From a bacterium (lineage in GTDB: Bacteria; Auribacterota; Auribacteria; Auribacterales; Auribacteraceae), in assembly GCA_024233545.1 (NCBI GenBank), contig JACKPL010000010.1:1-64000 (forward strand): a stretch of DNA of 64,000 bases, in the 5' to 3' direction. Position 1 is the first letter of the stretch, and every line of letters begins with the position of its first letter. The position numbers were made by a program, and so were the translations under genes. The notes under the pieces were generated by a model, which made no database searches, was not told where the DNA came from, and saw nothing but the letters and a program-made list of their open reading frames with translations. Positions 17,749-26,009 of the stretch are shown one piece after another.

Positions 17749-19803
17749 ATGACAATTAGAGCATTGTATTCAGGCGTATCAGGATTGCAGAACTTCCAAA
17801 CTCAGCTTGATGTGATCGGTAACAATATTGCCAATTCTCAGACAGTTGGGTTTAAATCGTCCCGAGTAACGTTTCAAAGTTTATTCTATCAGACTCTTGA
17901 AGGCGCGTCTGCGCCGAGCAGTACTAACGGCGGAAAAAATCCTAAACAAATAGGTTTGGGATCAATTATCAGCACGATAGACCAGAGTTTTGAACAAGGT
18001 TTACTTCAAACGACAGGCAGAAACCATGACCTTGCAATCCAAGGGGATGGGTTCTTTGCCGTACGAGACGAAAATGCAGATTTTTACACACGCGCAGGTA
18101 ATTTTAACTTTGATTCAACCGGAACTTTAACATTCGACGGCGGTTTCAAGGTATTGGGGCTTAATGCAACCAACGGCATTCTCGGTTCGGAAATTGAGCC
18201 GGTTCAAGTACCGTTAGGGGTGACGTTGCCAGCTCAGGCAACACAAAACGTTTCGCTTGTGGGGAATTTAAATGCCAGCGCACAGCAAATCGGAACGATT
18301 CTGCAGTCTGAAGATTTTCTTGCTCGTGAAGTTTCAGGAAGTGCAACAGATGTGGACGGCCTTTTTTCTACAGGAGCCGCAAATTCGTTCGTGACCGGAT
18401 TGGTTGACGGTAATACTACCGTTACCGTTACTACAGCTGGCGATTCTGGGACATATACATACAGTTCATCACCGGTATCAGCTCCTGCTACCAGCCTAAC
18501 GTTCAATACGCTTGATGATCTTGCCGCGGCAATTGCCGCAGATATCAGCGATCTTTCCGCAGTATCATTAAATTCGAGCGGTGCTCTCGAGTTTACAAGC
18601 GGAGCCGCAAGCAATACATTAACGATTAGCAGTAACTTGTCGGTTTTGAATACAGCATTAGCGAGTTCAAATGTTACATCAGGGTTTGGTGTAGGTTCGA
18701 CAACAGCAACCGATGAATTTTCTCATAGACCGATCACTACCGATTTATTGGTTAATTTACGTGATTCGTCAGGAACTACGCTCGGGTTGGCTTCAGGAGA
18801 AACCATAACTCTTGACGGTGACGTAGGCGGAACAGCAGTTACACAAGGGACTCTTTCTGTTAGTGGTACAACAACGCTTGGCGATTTATTTGATTCTTTG
18901 GAGACAACATTTAATATTAATACTTCCAATAACGTTACTTCTACAAACGGTCGGCTTGTAATAGGTGCAGACGGCGGTACAAATTATGCCATTTCTAACG
19001 TCAATATTACAACGAGTGGCACAAGTACTGCATTTGACGCTATTTTTGATAATACAACAGGTAATTACCAAACGTCTCAAGTCGCTCAAGATAATCATGT
19101 ACGGTCGTTTACGGCATATGATTCCAATGGTACCGCACATACGTTGACAATGAAATTCAATATTCGGGAAAATGCAGGAAATCAAACAGAATATACTGTT
19201 GATATTTCCAGCGTTGTTACGGCAACGGGCGAATCGGATACATCTATTTCGCCTTCTACGGGAACAATCATCGGAAATTCTGATGGGTCATTCAGTTCGT
19301 TTAATTTTCCCACAATCACCATCACACCGGTAGGCGTCGGTGACCCTATTGTGATAAATGTTGATGCAGGAAGTGCGAACGGCTTTTTGGGAATTGTTAT
19401 GTTTGAAGGCGATTCCACGGCATCGTTTAGTGAAGCCGATGGATATCCGAGCGGCGAATTACAAGACGTAACTTTTAGTTCTGACGGAATTATTACCGGC
19501 AACTTTACTAATGGACAAATCCAAACATTAGCTCAATTACAGCTTGCCGCTTTTGCGAATCCCGCAGGATTGGAAAGTTTCAAAGGTGTATTTAGAGAGA
19601 GCAATAACTCCGGTGTGCCGGTATTAGATTCTCCCTTGGTTGGTCAGCGGGGCAGTTTGGTCGTAAGTACATTAGAAGCGTCGAATGTGGATTTGGCAAA
19701 CGAGTTTGTAACTCTTATCACTGCGCAAAGAGGGTATCAAACCAATGCGCGAATTATTAGGACTGCTGATGAGATACTTCAGGAGTTAGTCAATATCGTA
19801 TAA
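17749..19803 (+). CDS. flgE: Flagellar hook protein FlgE
   Basis: FlgE is the subunit of the hook. It has the N-terminal rod/hook signature (RALYSGVSGLQNFQTQLDVIG with NNIANSQTVGFKSSR), the LQTTGRNHDLAIQGDGFFAV motif that starts domain D1, and the C-terminal D0 helix (LANEFVTLITAQRGYQTNAR...ADEILQELVNIV). At 684 residues it is much longer than the 400-residue enterobacterial form. The extra length is a Ser/Thr/Gly-rich beta region at about 190-560, with repeated T-rich strands typical of surface-exposed D2/D3 insertions. GGGAG precedes ATG 17749. It ends its operon at a strong terminator. Confidence 0.96.
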   Translation: MTIRALYSGVSGLQNFQTQLDVIGNNIANSQTVGFKSSRVTFQSLFYQTLEGASAPSSTNGGKNPKQIGLGSIISTIDQSFEQGLLQTTGRNHDLAIQGDGFFAVRDENADFYTRAGNFNFDSTGTLTFDGGFKVLGLNATNGILGSEIEPVQVPLGVTLPAQATQNVSLVGNLNASAQQIGTILQSEDFLAREVSGSATDVDGLFSTGAANSFVTGLVDGNTTVTVTTAGDSGTYTYSSSPVSAPATSLTFNTLDDLAAAIAADISDLSAVSLNSSGALEFTSGAASNTLTISSNLSVLNTALASSNVTSGFGVGSTTATDEFSHRPITTDLLVNLRDSSGTTLGLASGETITLDGDVGGTAVTQGTLSVSGTTTLGDLFDSLETTFNINTSNNVTSTNGRLVIGADGGTNYAISNVNITTSGTSTAFDAIFDNTTGNYQTSQVAQDNHVRSFTAYDSNGTAHTLTMKFNIRENAGNQTEYTVDISSVVTATGESDTSISPSTGTIIGNSDGSFSSFNFPTITITPVGVGDPIVINVDAGSANGFLGIVMFEGDSTASFSEADGYPSGELQDVTFSSDGIITGNFTNGQIQTLAQLQLAAFANPAGLESFKGVFRESNNSGVPVLDSPLVGQRGSLVVSTLEASNVDLANEFVTLITAQRGYQTNARIIRTADEILQELVNIV

Positions 19804-19823
19804 TTGAAATATCCATTCTCTAT

Positions 19824-19862
19824 ACAGAACGGCGCTTAAACACTGGGCGCCGTTCTGTTTTT
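19824..19862 (+). terminator. Rho-independent terminator after flgE
   Basis: A perfect 12-base stem ACAGAACGGCGC/GCGCCGTTCTGT (19824-19835 with 19847-19858) has an 11-base loop and ends in five Ts (19858-19862). It lies 20 bases after the flgE stop and separates the hook block from motAB. Confidence 0.9.
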
Positions 19863-19896
19863 ATGGTTTTCCGGTATAAATGGTTTTCCGGTATAA
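19863..19896 (+). repeat. Perfect 17-bp tandem repeat (2 copies)
   Basis: ATGGTTTTCCGGTATAA occurs twice head to tail (19863-19879 and 19880-19896) right after the terminator and about 50 bases before the motAB promoter. It could be a slippage duplication or a pair of regulator sites; nothing else identifies it. Confidence 0.8.
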
Positions 19897-19948
19897 ATTG
19901 TGTTTTATCTATATGGTTAAATTTTTCGCTTTTTACAGTTGTATGAAA

Positions 19949-19975
19949 TAAACTTCTTGCGCCAAAAGCCGATAT
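19949..19975 (+). promoter_or_regulatory. FliA (sigma-28) promoter of motAB
   Basis: TAAA (19949-19952), 15 bases, then GCCGATAT (19968-19975). This matches the sigma-28 consensus TAAA-N15-GCCGATAA at all but the last base. It lies 22 bases before the motA GTG. The sigma factor FliA is encoded at 32575-33387 in the same locus. Confidence 0.85.
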
Positions 19976-19997
19976 TAGATTCTGGAGGATTTGATAA

Positions 19998-20780
19998 GTG
20001 GATATAGCAACAATTATTGGCATTATATTAGGTATTATTGCCGTTGTGTTTGGTATTATCTCCGGTGCTGGCGTAGGCGGATTCGTAATGTTTGTGGATA
20101 TACCTTCAGCAATGATTGTATTCGGTGGCACGATTGCAGTCATTCTTATCGTGTGCCCTTTGGATCAGGCGCTGAATTTTGTTCAAGTTGTAACCAATGT
20201 GTTTCTTACAAAAAAAAGAGACCCACAAGAAATTATTCAGCAGATGGTTGTTTTTGCCACGCGCGCACGCAGAGAAGGAATCCTTGCGCTCGAGAACGAA
20301 GCAGGAAATGTGACTGATGATTTCATGAAACAAAGCATTCAGTTGGCTGTAGACGGCACATCGCCCGAAGCAATACGGAGTATTCTTGAAAGTGAAGTAG
20401 CCGCATTGGAAGAACGCCATGAGGATGGGCAGAACATACTCAAAGCTGGCGGAACATACGCACCGGCATTCGGCATGATCGGGACTCTTATCGGGTTGAT
20501 TTTGATGTTGGCATCACTTGATGATCCTGACAGCATCGGCCCTAAAATGGCAGTCGCACTTATCACCACACTGTATGGCGCGCTTGCGGCAAACGTATTT
20601 TTCTTGCCGATGTGTGACAAATTAAAAACGCGCTCGAAGCACGAACGGTTAGTTCGTGAGGTTATTTTAGAAGGGATATTGAGCATTCAATCGGGAGATA
20701 ACCCGCGGTTAGTGGAACAAAAATTGAATGCATATATTGCGCCTAAGTTCCGAGTTACTGAGGGGGAAGGGCGCAGTTAA
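19998..20780 (+). CDS. motA: Flagellar stator protein MotA
   Basis: MotA is the five-fold membrane part of the stator that turns ion flow into torque on FliG. The 260-residue protein has four membrane segments (about 2-22, 32-52, 150-172 and 182-204) and a cytoplasmic loop that carries ARREGILALENE and DGQNILKAGGTYAPAFGMIGTL. The conserved Pro of the third segment (TYAPAFGMIG) is the one coupled to ion passage. The start is GTG 19998 with GGAGG 9 bases upstream. It is transcribed from the FliA promoter and followed by motB 32 bases later. Confidence 0.96.
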   Translation: MDIATIIGIILGIIAVVFGIISGAGVGGFVMFVDIPSAMIVFGGTIAVILIVCPLDQALNFVQVVTNVFLTKKRDPQEIIQQMVVFATRARREGILALENEAGNVTDDFMKQSIQLAVDGTSPEAIRSILESEVAALEERHEDGQNILKAGGTYAPAFGMIGTLIGLILMLASLDDPDSIGPKMAVALITTLYGALAANVFFLPMCDKLKTRSKHERLVREVILEGILSIQSGDNPRLVEQKLNAYIAPKFRVTEGEGRS

Positions 20781-20812
20781 TACACTTGTTTTATGAAAGC
20801 AAGCGAATAGAC

Positions 20813-21583
20813 ATGAAAAAAAAACAGCAGGAAGAATCAGGCGGCGCACCCGGATGGATGGTAACCTTTGCCGACATGATGACTCTGCTTCTTTGCTTTT
20901 TCGTTCTGCTTCTTTCATTTTCTTCAATTCAGGAATCGGAATTTAACAAAGCGATGGGATCGCTCCAGGCATATCTTGGGATACTTACTACGAGAGACAT
21001 TTCTCTTTTTAATGCAAAAATGGATACGCCTCAGCAATTCTCGATTCGATATTCCACGCAAGCAAAAAAAGTGGAAGAACAAAAAGCTGAAAAAGTCTCT
21101 ATTTTAGCTTTATCACAGGATATTAAAGATCAAGCGTCGAGCAAAGAGGGAATGGGTGGAAGCATTGAAGTAATAGAAATGCTTAACTCTTTGCGTATTC
21201 GAATCCCTTCGGCTATTGCTTTTGAGTCGGGTGAATATGGTTTATCAAAGAGTATCAAAGAATTCTTTTCGAAAATCGCATATCTCATTAAAGATTTGCC
21301 CTATACGCTAACTGTTGAAGGACACACTGATAATGTTCCGATTTTTTCTGAAAAATATGAATCGAATTGGGAATTATCAAGCGCTCGGTCTCTTGAAGTA
21401 GTGCATTATTTTACTGAGCTGGGTATCCCGGGTAATCGTTTAATCGCTTCGGCATATGGTGAAACCCGCCCGCTTGAACCAAATGATACAATAGAAGGAA
21501 AACAACGCAACCGGCGTGTCGAGTTGCTTATTACCCTCGAGCCGGAAGATGTAAAAAATCTCATGAGTACTGATGAACGGTGA
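20813..21583 (+). CDS. motB: Flagellar stator protein MotB
   Basis: MotB anchors the stator to peptidoglycan and carries the ion-binding aspartate. The 256-residue protein has a plug/membrane segment with APGWMVTFADMMTLLLCFFVLL (Asp21 is the ion site). Its OmpA-like peptidoglycan-binding domain (about 130-245) has LTVEGHTDNVPI, NWELSSARSLEVVHYF and GETRPLEPNDTIEGKQRNRRVEL. I chose ATG 20813, which gives the normal short basic N-terminus; a TTG at 20786 would add nine residues. Whether H+ or Na+ is used cannot be read from sequence with confidence. It is followed by two FliL-family genes. Confidence 0.95.
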   Translation: MKKKQQEESGGAPGWMVTFADMMTLLLCFFVLLLSFSSIQESEFNKAMGSLQAYLGILTTRDISLFNAKMDTPQQFSIRYSTQAKKVEEQKAEKVSILALSQDIKDQASSKEGMGGSIEVIEMLNSLRIRIPSAIAFESGEYGLSKSIKEFFSKIAYLIKDLPYTLTVEGHTDNVPIFSEKYESNWELSSARSLEVVHYFTELGIPGNRLIASAYGETRPLEPNDTIEGKQRNRRVELLITLEPEDVKNLMSTDER

Positions 21584-21586
21584 TGT

Positions 21587-22179
21587 ATGGCTGAAGAAAA
21601 TATTTTTGAAGATATATTTGAGGATTCAGAACCGGAAAAAGCAGATAGTAAAAAAGATGCTCATTCCGGAACAGCTGTTGCAACTCAGAAAAAAAGTATC
21701 TTCAATATTCTAGCCCTTCCTTTGGTAATACTTGGTATAACGGGAGTTATTGTTGGAACTAATTTTCTTACAGCTGTTATTGCTTATAATCTTTCATATG
21801 CCAAACTCAAACGAATATTTTTAGAAAAAGACGACATTATTGTGTTTAAAAAATATACCGGGCCGCTGTTTCGCGTTCTTTCACAAGAGTATACACTGAC
21901 CGATAAAAGTTGTTCAGTACATTTGCATTTGAGTGCTTTTTTTGAGCTGGACAGTATGGCAATGGTCAGCGAAATCCGAGAGAAGAAAACACAAATACAC
22001 CATGCAATGCGGGAACTTTTACTAATCAACCTGTGGCCGAATTTAATTCTACTACTGGCATACATCGTGCTCGAAGAATGTTGCTTGAGAGTATAAATGC
22101 GTTATTGGAATCGGGTGATATTGTAGAAATTTATTTCACTGATTTTCGCATAATGTATGCTTCTGAACAAAAAGCCTAA
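21587..22179 (+). pseudogene. FliL-family paralogue interrupted by a single-base frameshift
   Basis: The frame that starts at ATG 21587 encodes an acidic N-tail, a membrane segment (about 43-67) and a FliL-like periplasmic beta domain, and then ends in unrelated hydrophobic residues at 22096. From 22021 the neighbouring frame (stop 22177-22179) continues the FliL fold exactly: TNQPVAEFNSTTGIHRARR, then SINALLESGDIVEIYFTDFRI. That is the family ending N-x-x-L-x-x-G-x-[IV]-x-x-[VI]-Y-F-T-[DE]-F, also seen in the next gene. The change from one frame to the other needs one extra base in the run of Ts at 22017-22020. The gene is either broken or carries a sequencing/assembly error. It starts 3 bases after motB and is followed by an intact fliL. 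Confidence 0.7.
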
Positions 22180-22215
22180 TATCGTTAGAAAGCCTGAAGA
22201 TAATCGGAGGTAAAC

Positions 22216-22695
22216 ATGGCTGAAGAAAAAAATGCGAAGTCTTCTGAAGAAAAGAAGTCATCTTCTAATCTGAAACTGATTATTATCGGCGCAACACTTG
22301 TTATACTTGTTCCTATTGCTGGTTTTTTCATAGCGTCAAAGTTTATCGTTTCATCAAACGAGGAAGAAGTAAATCAAGAGAAAGTTGAAGACGTCGGTAC
22401 AATTGTTCCGATGCCGGTACTCGTTGTCAATGTTGCGAATACGAACGGCGGTAGATATCTGCGTGCCGGCGTAAGCTTTGAAGTTACTGATTCGGGAACA
22501 GCATCGGAAATAGAAAAACGAAATCCGCAGATTTTGGATACGCTGATAATGATTTTAACCAATAAAGATATTGAAGATTTGGTAGAATTAACCGGCAAAA
22601 AACAAATCCGTACGGAAATTAAAGAAAAAGTTAATGCCAATCTTATTGCAGGTAAGATTAAAAATGTATATTTTACAGAATTTGTCATTCAATAA
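22216..22695 (+). CDS. fliL: Flagellar basal-body-associated protein FliL
   Basis: FliL forms rings around the stator and supports torque. The 159-residue protein has a charged cytoplasmic tail, one membrane segment (about 22-43), a short linker and the periplasmic SPFH-like domain, with PMPVLVVNVANTNGGRYLRAGVSFEV, an IEKRNPQILDTLIMIL-x-x-K helix and the family-typical C-terminal NANLIAGKIKNVYFTEFVIQ. GGAGG lies 6 bases before ATG 22216. It comes directly before fliM, as in most flagellar loci. It is intact, unlike the paralogue upstream. Confidence 0.95.
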   Translation: MAEEKNAKSSEEKKSSSNLKLIIIGATLVILVPIAGFFIASKFIVSSNEEEVNQEKVEDVGTIVPMPVLVVNVANTNGGRYLRAGVSFEVTDSGTASEIEKRNPQILDTLIMILTNKDIEDLVELTGKKQIRTEIKEKVNANLIAGKIKNVYFTEFVIQ

Positions 22696-22718
22696 AACCA
22701 TAAAAATATGGTCGCATC

Positions 22719-23702
22719 ATGGCTGATATACTTACACAAGAAGAAGTTGATGCGCTATTAAATGCGGTGTCAACCGGTGATGTCCCAACGCCAATAAAAT
22801 CAGATATGGCGAATGCATCTCCCAATTTGCGGGATGCAATAGTCTATGATTTCAAACGGCCGGAAATGGTCTCGAAAGATCAGATGCGGACGATACAAAT
22901 GGTGTATGAAAATTTTGCGCGGTATTTAAGCAATTTATTATCGGCATATTTGCGTACAATGGTTGAAGTTAATGTATTGGCTGTGGATCAATTGACATTT
23001 GGCGAATTCATAATGTCGCTACCGAACCCGACTAATATGAATATTATTGATATGAAACCGTTAGAAGGAAGAGGAATTTTTGAAATCAATCCGGTGCTTG
23101 TTTTTTCGATTGTAGACCGTTTGCTTGGGGGTGCTGGCACAACACTTGAAGAAATACGGTTATTTACTGACATTGAACAATCGATCATGGCTAATGTTGT
23201 CCAGAAGTCTTTAGGTGCTCTTGCGGAAGCATGGTCGAGTGTATCAAAAATGAGTTTTACGGTAATCGACCGAGAAATGAACCCGCAGTTTTGTCAGATA
23301 CTTGCGACTAATGAAACAGTGGTTTCCGTTACGCTTGAAGTTACCATTAAAGATGTCACGGGCATTGTGAGTATCTGTATTCCCTTTATTTCTCTTGAAC
23401 CTTTAATTGGCAAGTTAAGTGCTCAACATAAGTTTGGCGCCGCCTTAAAGGAGTTAGATGAAAAACAAAAGGCACAAATTGTCGGGACTGTATATTCTGC
23501 GGCTGTAACGGCCTCATTTGAAATAGGGCGTACTCATTTAACAATTCGGGAATTGCTGGAGTTACAGCGCGATGATATTGTTGTTCTTGATAAATCCGTA
23601 AAATCGCCCTGTACAATGTGTGTCGAAAAAATTCCTAAGTTTGTTGGATCTCCCGGGTTAGTAAGTAGAAAAAAAGGATTTAAAATACTGCAGAAATTAT
23701 AA
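22719..23702 (+). CDS. fliM: Flagellar motor switch protein FliM
   Basis: FliM is the middle part of the C ring and receives CheY-P. The 327-residue protein starts with the CheY-binding motif (LTQEEVDALLNAV). It has the middle CheC-like domain (about 45-230: NFARYLSNLLSAYLRTMVEVNV and the GGAGTTLEEIRLFTDIEQSIM loop, with the G-G-x-G motif) and the C-terminal SpoA/FliN-like domain (about 245-325). The ribosome site at ATG 22719 is weak. The gene is followed 28 bases later by fliN. Confidence 0.96.
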   Translation: MADILTQEEVDALLNAVSTGDVPTPIKSDMANASPNLRDAIVYDFKRPEMVSKDQMRTIQMVYENFARYLSNLLSAYLRTMVEVNVLAVDQLTFGEFIMSLPNPTNMNIIDMKPLEGRGIFEINPVLVFSIVDRLLGGAGTTLEEIRLFTDIEQSIMANVVQKSLGALAEAWSSVSKMSFTVIDREMNPQFCQILATNETVVSVTLEVTIKDVTGIVSICIPFISLEPLIGKLSAQHKFGAALKELDEKQKAQIVGTVYSAAVTASFEIGRTHLTIRELLELQRDDIVVLDKSVKSPCTMCVEKIPKFVGSPGLVSRKKGFKILQKL

Positions 23703-23730
23703 TTATAGTATATGATTAGGAGGATAAAAA

Positions 23731-24168
23731 ATGGCTGATCAATTAGGTCAAAGCGATATAGATGCGTTATTGAAAAATCACGATAAAAAAACGTCTGCGC
23801 CGAGTACCGTATCACAGCCTGCGGTAACAGGGGCTCAAAAAAATGATATTGCTGTTGCGCGGCCATTGTCATACTCTCAACTTGGAGAGTCAACTTTTTC
23901 TGGCGGCAGTAATAACATAGATTTGATTCTTGATGTAGGTGTTGAGTTGACGGTAGAACTTGGAAGAAAAAATATGCTCATTAAAGATATTCTTGATATC
24001 GGAGCGGGATCAGTGATTGAACTCAACCGCCTTGCCGGAGAACCTGTTGATTTGCTGATTAACAACAAACTACTTGCTCGCGGCGAAGTTGTTGTTGTGA
24101 ATGAAAATTTCGGTATCCGCATTATTGATATTATTGGGCCAGAACAGCGCATTAAGAATCTCCGTTAA
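23731..24168 (+). CDS. fliN: Flagellar motor switch protein FliN, with FliM-like N-terminal motif
   Basis: The C-terminal SpoA domain (about 65-140) is typical FliN: LDVGVELTVELGRKNM, DILDIGAGSVIELNRLAGEP, VDLLINNKLLARGEVVVVNENFGIRI. It forms the base of the C ring. The N-terminus (LGQSDIDALLKNH) copies the FliM CheY-binding motif, and a Ser/Thr/Ala linker follows. FliY of Bacillus and Thermotoga is built in a similar way, but this 145-residue protein lacks the CheC phosphatase domain, so it is FliN with a FliM-type peptide. GGAGG precedes ATG 23731. It ends the fliLMN block. Confidence 0.93.
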   Translation: MADQLGQSDIDALLKNHDKKTSAPSTVSQPAVTGAQKNDIAVARPLSYSQLGESTFSGGSNNIDLILDVGVELTVELGRKNMLIKDILDIGAGSVIELNRLAGEPVDLLINNKLLARGEVVVVNENFGIRIIDIIGPEQRIKNLR

Positions 24169-24328
24169 AAAGTTGTAGCATTTTTCTACAATGTTCAGAA
24201 AACCACAGTAGCACAAGCGGCTTTAAACATTTCATATAACTTCTTGTATCCACTTTTATGACTTGTTTAAATATACCGTTGAATTAAAATAAGTATTTAT
24301 ATTCTCGTCTTCCGTAAACTTTACCTAG

Positions 24329-24344
24329 TGGCATATTTATTGCT
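24329..24344 (+). promoter_or_regulatory. Sigma-54 promoter upstream of fliO
   Basis: TGGCATATTTATTGCT at 24329-24344 has TGGCA in the -24 box and TTGCT in the -12 box, with exact GG-N10-GC spacing. It stands 42 bases before fliO. The rest of the gap from fliN (24169-24328) has one small hairpin (24173-24191, TTGTAG/CTACAA, no T-run) and no gene. Confidence 0.85.
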
Positions 24345-24385
24345 GAAATGTACTCCGAGCTTAAAAATAAGGAGATTCAGCAGTT

Positions 24386-24940
24386 ATGTTGTTAGGAATA
24401 CGCCGCTTCTTTTTTTGTCTTGTGTTTTATTACTGCACTATAAATTCCCTTCCTATTGAAGCACAAGAAACGGTAGACAACAATCTCTATTCACCGCAGG
24501 AAAAGCAGACGACTGAGGGTTTTCTTGAGTACGAAGAGCCTCATACAATGCAAGAACCTGATTTCAAGCGGTTATTAGTAAGAATTATTGTGTCGCTGAG
24601 CGTGATTATCTCCTGTATTATTTTGGTTTCATGGCTCCTTAAAATTATTTTTCAGGACAAAGCATCTGCGATGCAGAAGAAAGAACGCTGTTTTGAAGTT
24701 GTCGACCGATTATATTTAGATAATAAAAAAGTAATATACCTCATAAAATTACTTGATGAAATACTCGTTGTCGGTGGAACACACGAGTCTCTGAACCTTC
24801 TTAATAAAATTACTGACAGCAAAAAGGTTGAAGCTCTCGGAAGCAAAGATTTTCTTCCTTTATTGAGCATTTTCCATAAAAAATCCGCCTCAAAAGAAGA
24901 TTTTCAAACGGTTTCTCAAGAGGACTCTCAAGATGCTTAA
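24386..24940 (+). CDS. fliO: Flagellar export gate assembly protein FliO
   Basis: FliO helps the FliP ring assemble. The 184-residue protein has a cleavable-looking signal (about 1-27), an acidic linker, one membrane segment (about 60-88) and a cytoplasmic domain with the family pattern FEVVDRLYLDNKKVIYLIKLLDEILVVGGTHESLNLL (L-x-x-x-K-x-[IV]-x-[LV]-[IV]-x-[IV] ... [ILV]-G). It overlaps fliP by 8 bases and heads the export gate block. AAGGAG precedes ATG 24386, and a strong sigma-54 promoter lies upstream. Confidence 0.9.
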   Translation: MLLGIRRFFFCLVFYYCTINSLPIEAQETVDNNLYSPQEKQTTEGFLEYEEPHTMQEPDFKRLLVRIIVSLSVIISCIILVSWLLKIIFQDKASAMQKKERCFEVVDRLYLDNKKVIYLIKLLDEILVVGGTHESLNLLNKITDSKKVEALGSKDFLPLLSIFHKKSASKEDFQTVSQEDSQDA

Positions 24941-25709
24941 ACAAATTCTTGGGATTTTCTGCTTGATATCATGCATGGTAAGTTATGCAGAGCCAATAGG
25001 TGCACAAGATTCGGATTCCGAACCGTCACAATTTCCCGTGAATATTTCTGTGACTTCAGCTAGCGAAGACGGTAAATCGATGCCGTTGACAACAACTATG
25101 AAAATAGTTCTTCTCATGACCGTTTTAAGCCTTGCGCCCAGCCTGTTAACGATGGTCACGTCATTTACGCGCATCGTAATAATATTATCATTTATGAAGA
25201 GGGCATTAGCTACCGGTTCTCAGCCGTCAAACCAAATAATGGTTGGAATGGCATTGTTTTTAACGTTGTATGTTATGGCGCCGGTATTTAGCGAAATCAA
25301 CAAGGAAGCTATTAAACCTTTGTTAGCCAAAGAGATAACCGAAAAGGAAGCATTCGAGCGAGGGCTGAAACCGATTCGTTCGTTTATGTTCAAGTATACA
25401 CGTACGAAAGACCTTGCGTTGTTTGTCAAGTTGAGCCGGTTGCCTCGTCCTAAGAACAATGATGATGTACCGACTACGACTCTTATCCCGGCATTTATAA
25501 CGAGCGAACTTAAAACTGCATTCCAAATGGGGTTTGTCTTGTTTATCCCATTTCTCGTTATTGATATGGCAACGGCGAGCGTTTTGCTTGCTATGGGGAT
25601 GATTGTTCTTCCGCCGATGGTCATTTCACTTCCGTTTAAAATACTGATGTTTGTTATGGTTGATGGATGGTACTTGATTGTACGTTCTATTGCGATGGGG
25701 TTTCAATAA
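24933..25709 (+). CDS. fliP: Flagellar export gate protein FliP
   Basis: FliP forms the core of the type III export gate together with FliQ and FliR. The 258-residue protein has a cleavable signal (about 1-20). Then come the conserved FliP regions: KIVLLMTVLSLAPSLLTMVTSF with TRIVIILSFMKRALA, QPSNQIMVGMALFLTLYVM and FVLFIPFLVIDMATASVLLAMGMIVLPPMVISLPFKILMFVMVDGW (three further membrane segments). The segment TTTLIPAFITSELKTAFQ is also conserved. The start overlaps fliO. Confidence 0.97.
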   Translation: MLKQILGIFCLISCMVSYAEPIGAQDSDSEPSQFPVNISVTSASEDGKSMPLTTTMKIVLLMTVLSLAPSLLTMVTSFTRIVIILSFMKRALATGSQPSNQIMVGMALFLTLYVMAPVFSEINKEAIKPLLAKEITEKEAFERGLKPIRSFMFKYTRTKDLALFVKLSRLPRPKNNDDVPTTTLIPAFITSELKTAFQMGFVLFIPFLVIDMATASVLLAMGMIVLPPMVISLPFKILMFVMVDGWYLIVRSIAMGFQ

Positions 25710-25727
25710 GCTGAAAAGGGTAATACA

Positions 25728-25997
25728 ATGACTACTGAATGGATCATAGGGCTTGGCAGGCAAACGTTGATTGTCATTCTTTCAATATCATTCCCCATGT
25801 TGGGAGTCGGAATGGTTTTGGGAATTTTGATGAGCATCATTCAGACAGTTACTGCCATTAAAGACCAATCGATGATGACAGTTGTGAAGATTGTCGGTGT
25901 AGTTGCGGCCATGCTGTTTAGTTTGCCATGGATTATCAATACTCTTATGGCATTTATAAATAACCTGTTTCTCAGCTTACCTATGCTTGCTCAATAA
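25728..25997 (+). CDS. fliQ: Flagellar export gate protein FliQ
   Basis: A small gate subunit of 89 residues, the family norm, with two long hydrophobic helices (about 15-40 and 52-78) and the family segments LILSISFPMLGVGMVLGILMSIIQTVTAIKDQSM, where the I-Q-x-x-T-x-I-x-[DE]-Q motif is diagnostic. It lies 18 bases after fliP and 12 bases before fliR. Confidence 0.97.
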   Translation: MTTEWIIGLGRQTLIVILSISFPMLGVGMVLGILMSIIQTVTAIKDQSMMTVVKIVGVVAAMLFSLPWIINTLMAFINNLFLSLPMLAQ

Positions 25998-26009
25998 AAA
26001 GAGGCATAT

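Noticed and set aside
22010..22025. Programmed -1 frameshift in the FliL paralogue.
   Set aside because: The zero-frame codons CTT TTA do not form an X-XXY-YYZ slippery heptamer, the T-run is only four bases, and no stable stem is evident just downstream. A one-base deletion or error is simpler.
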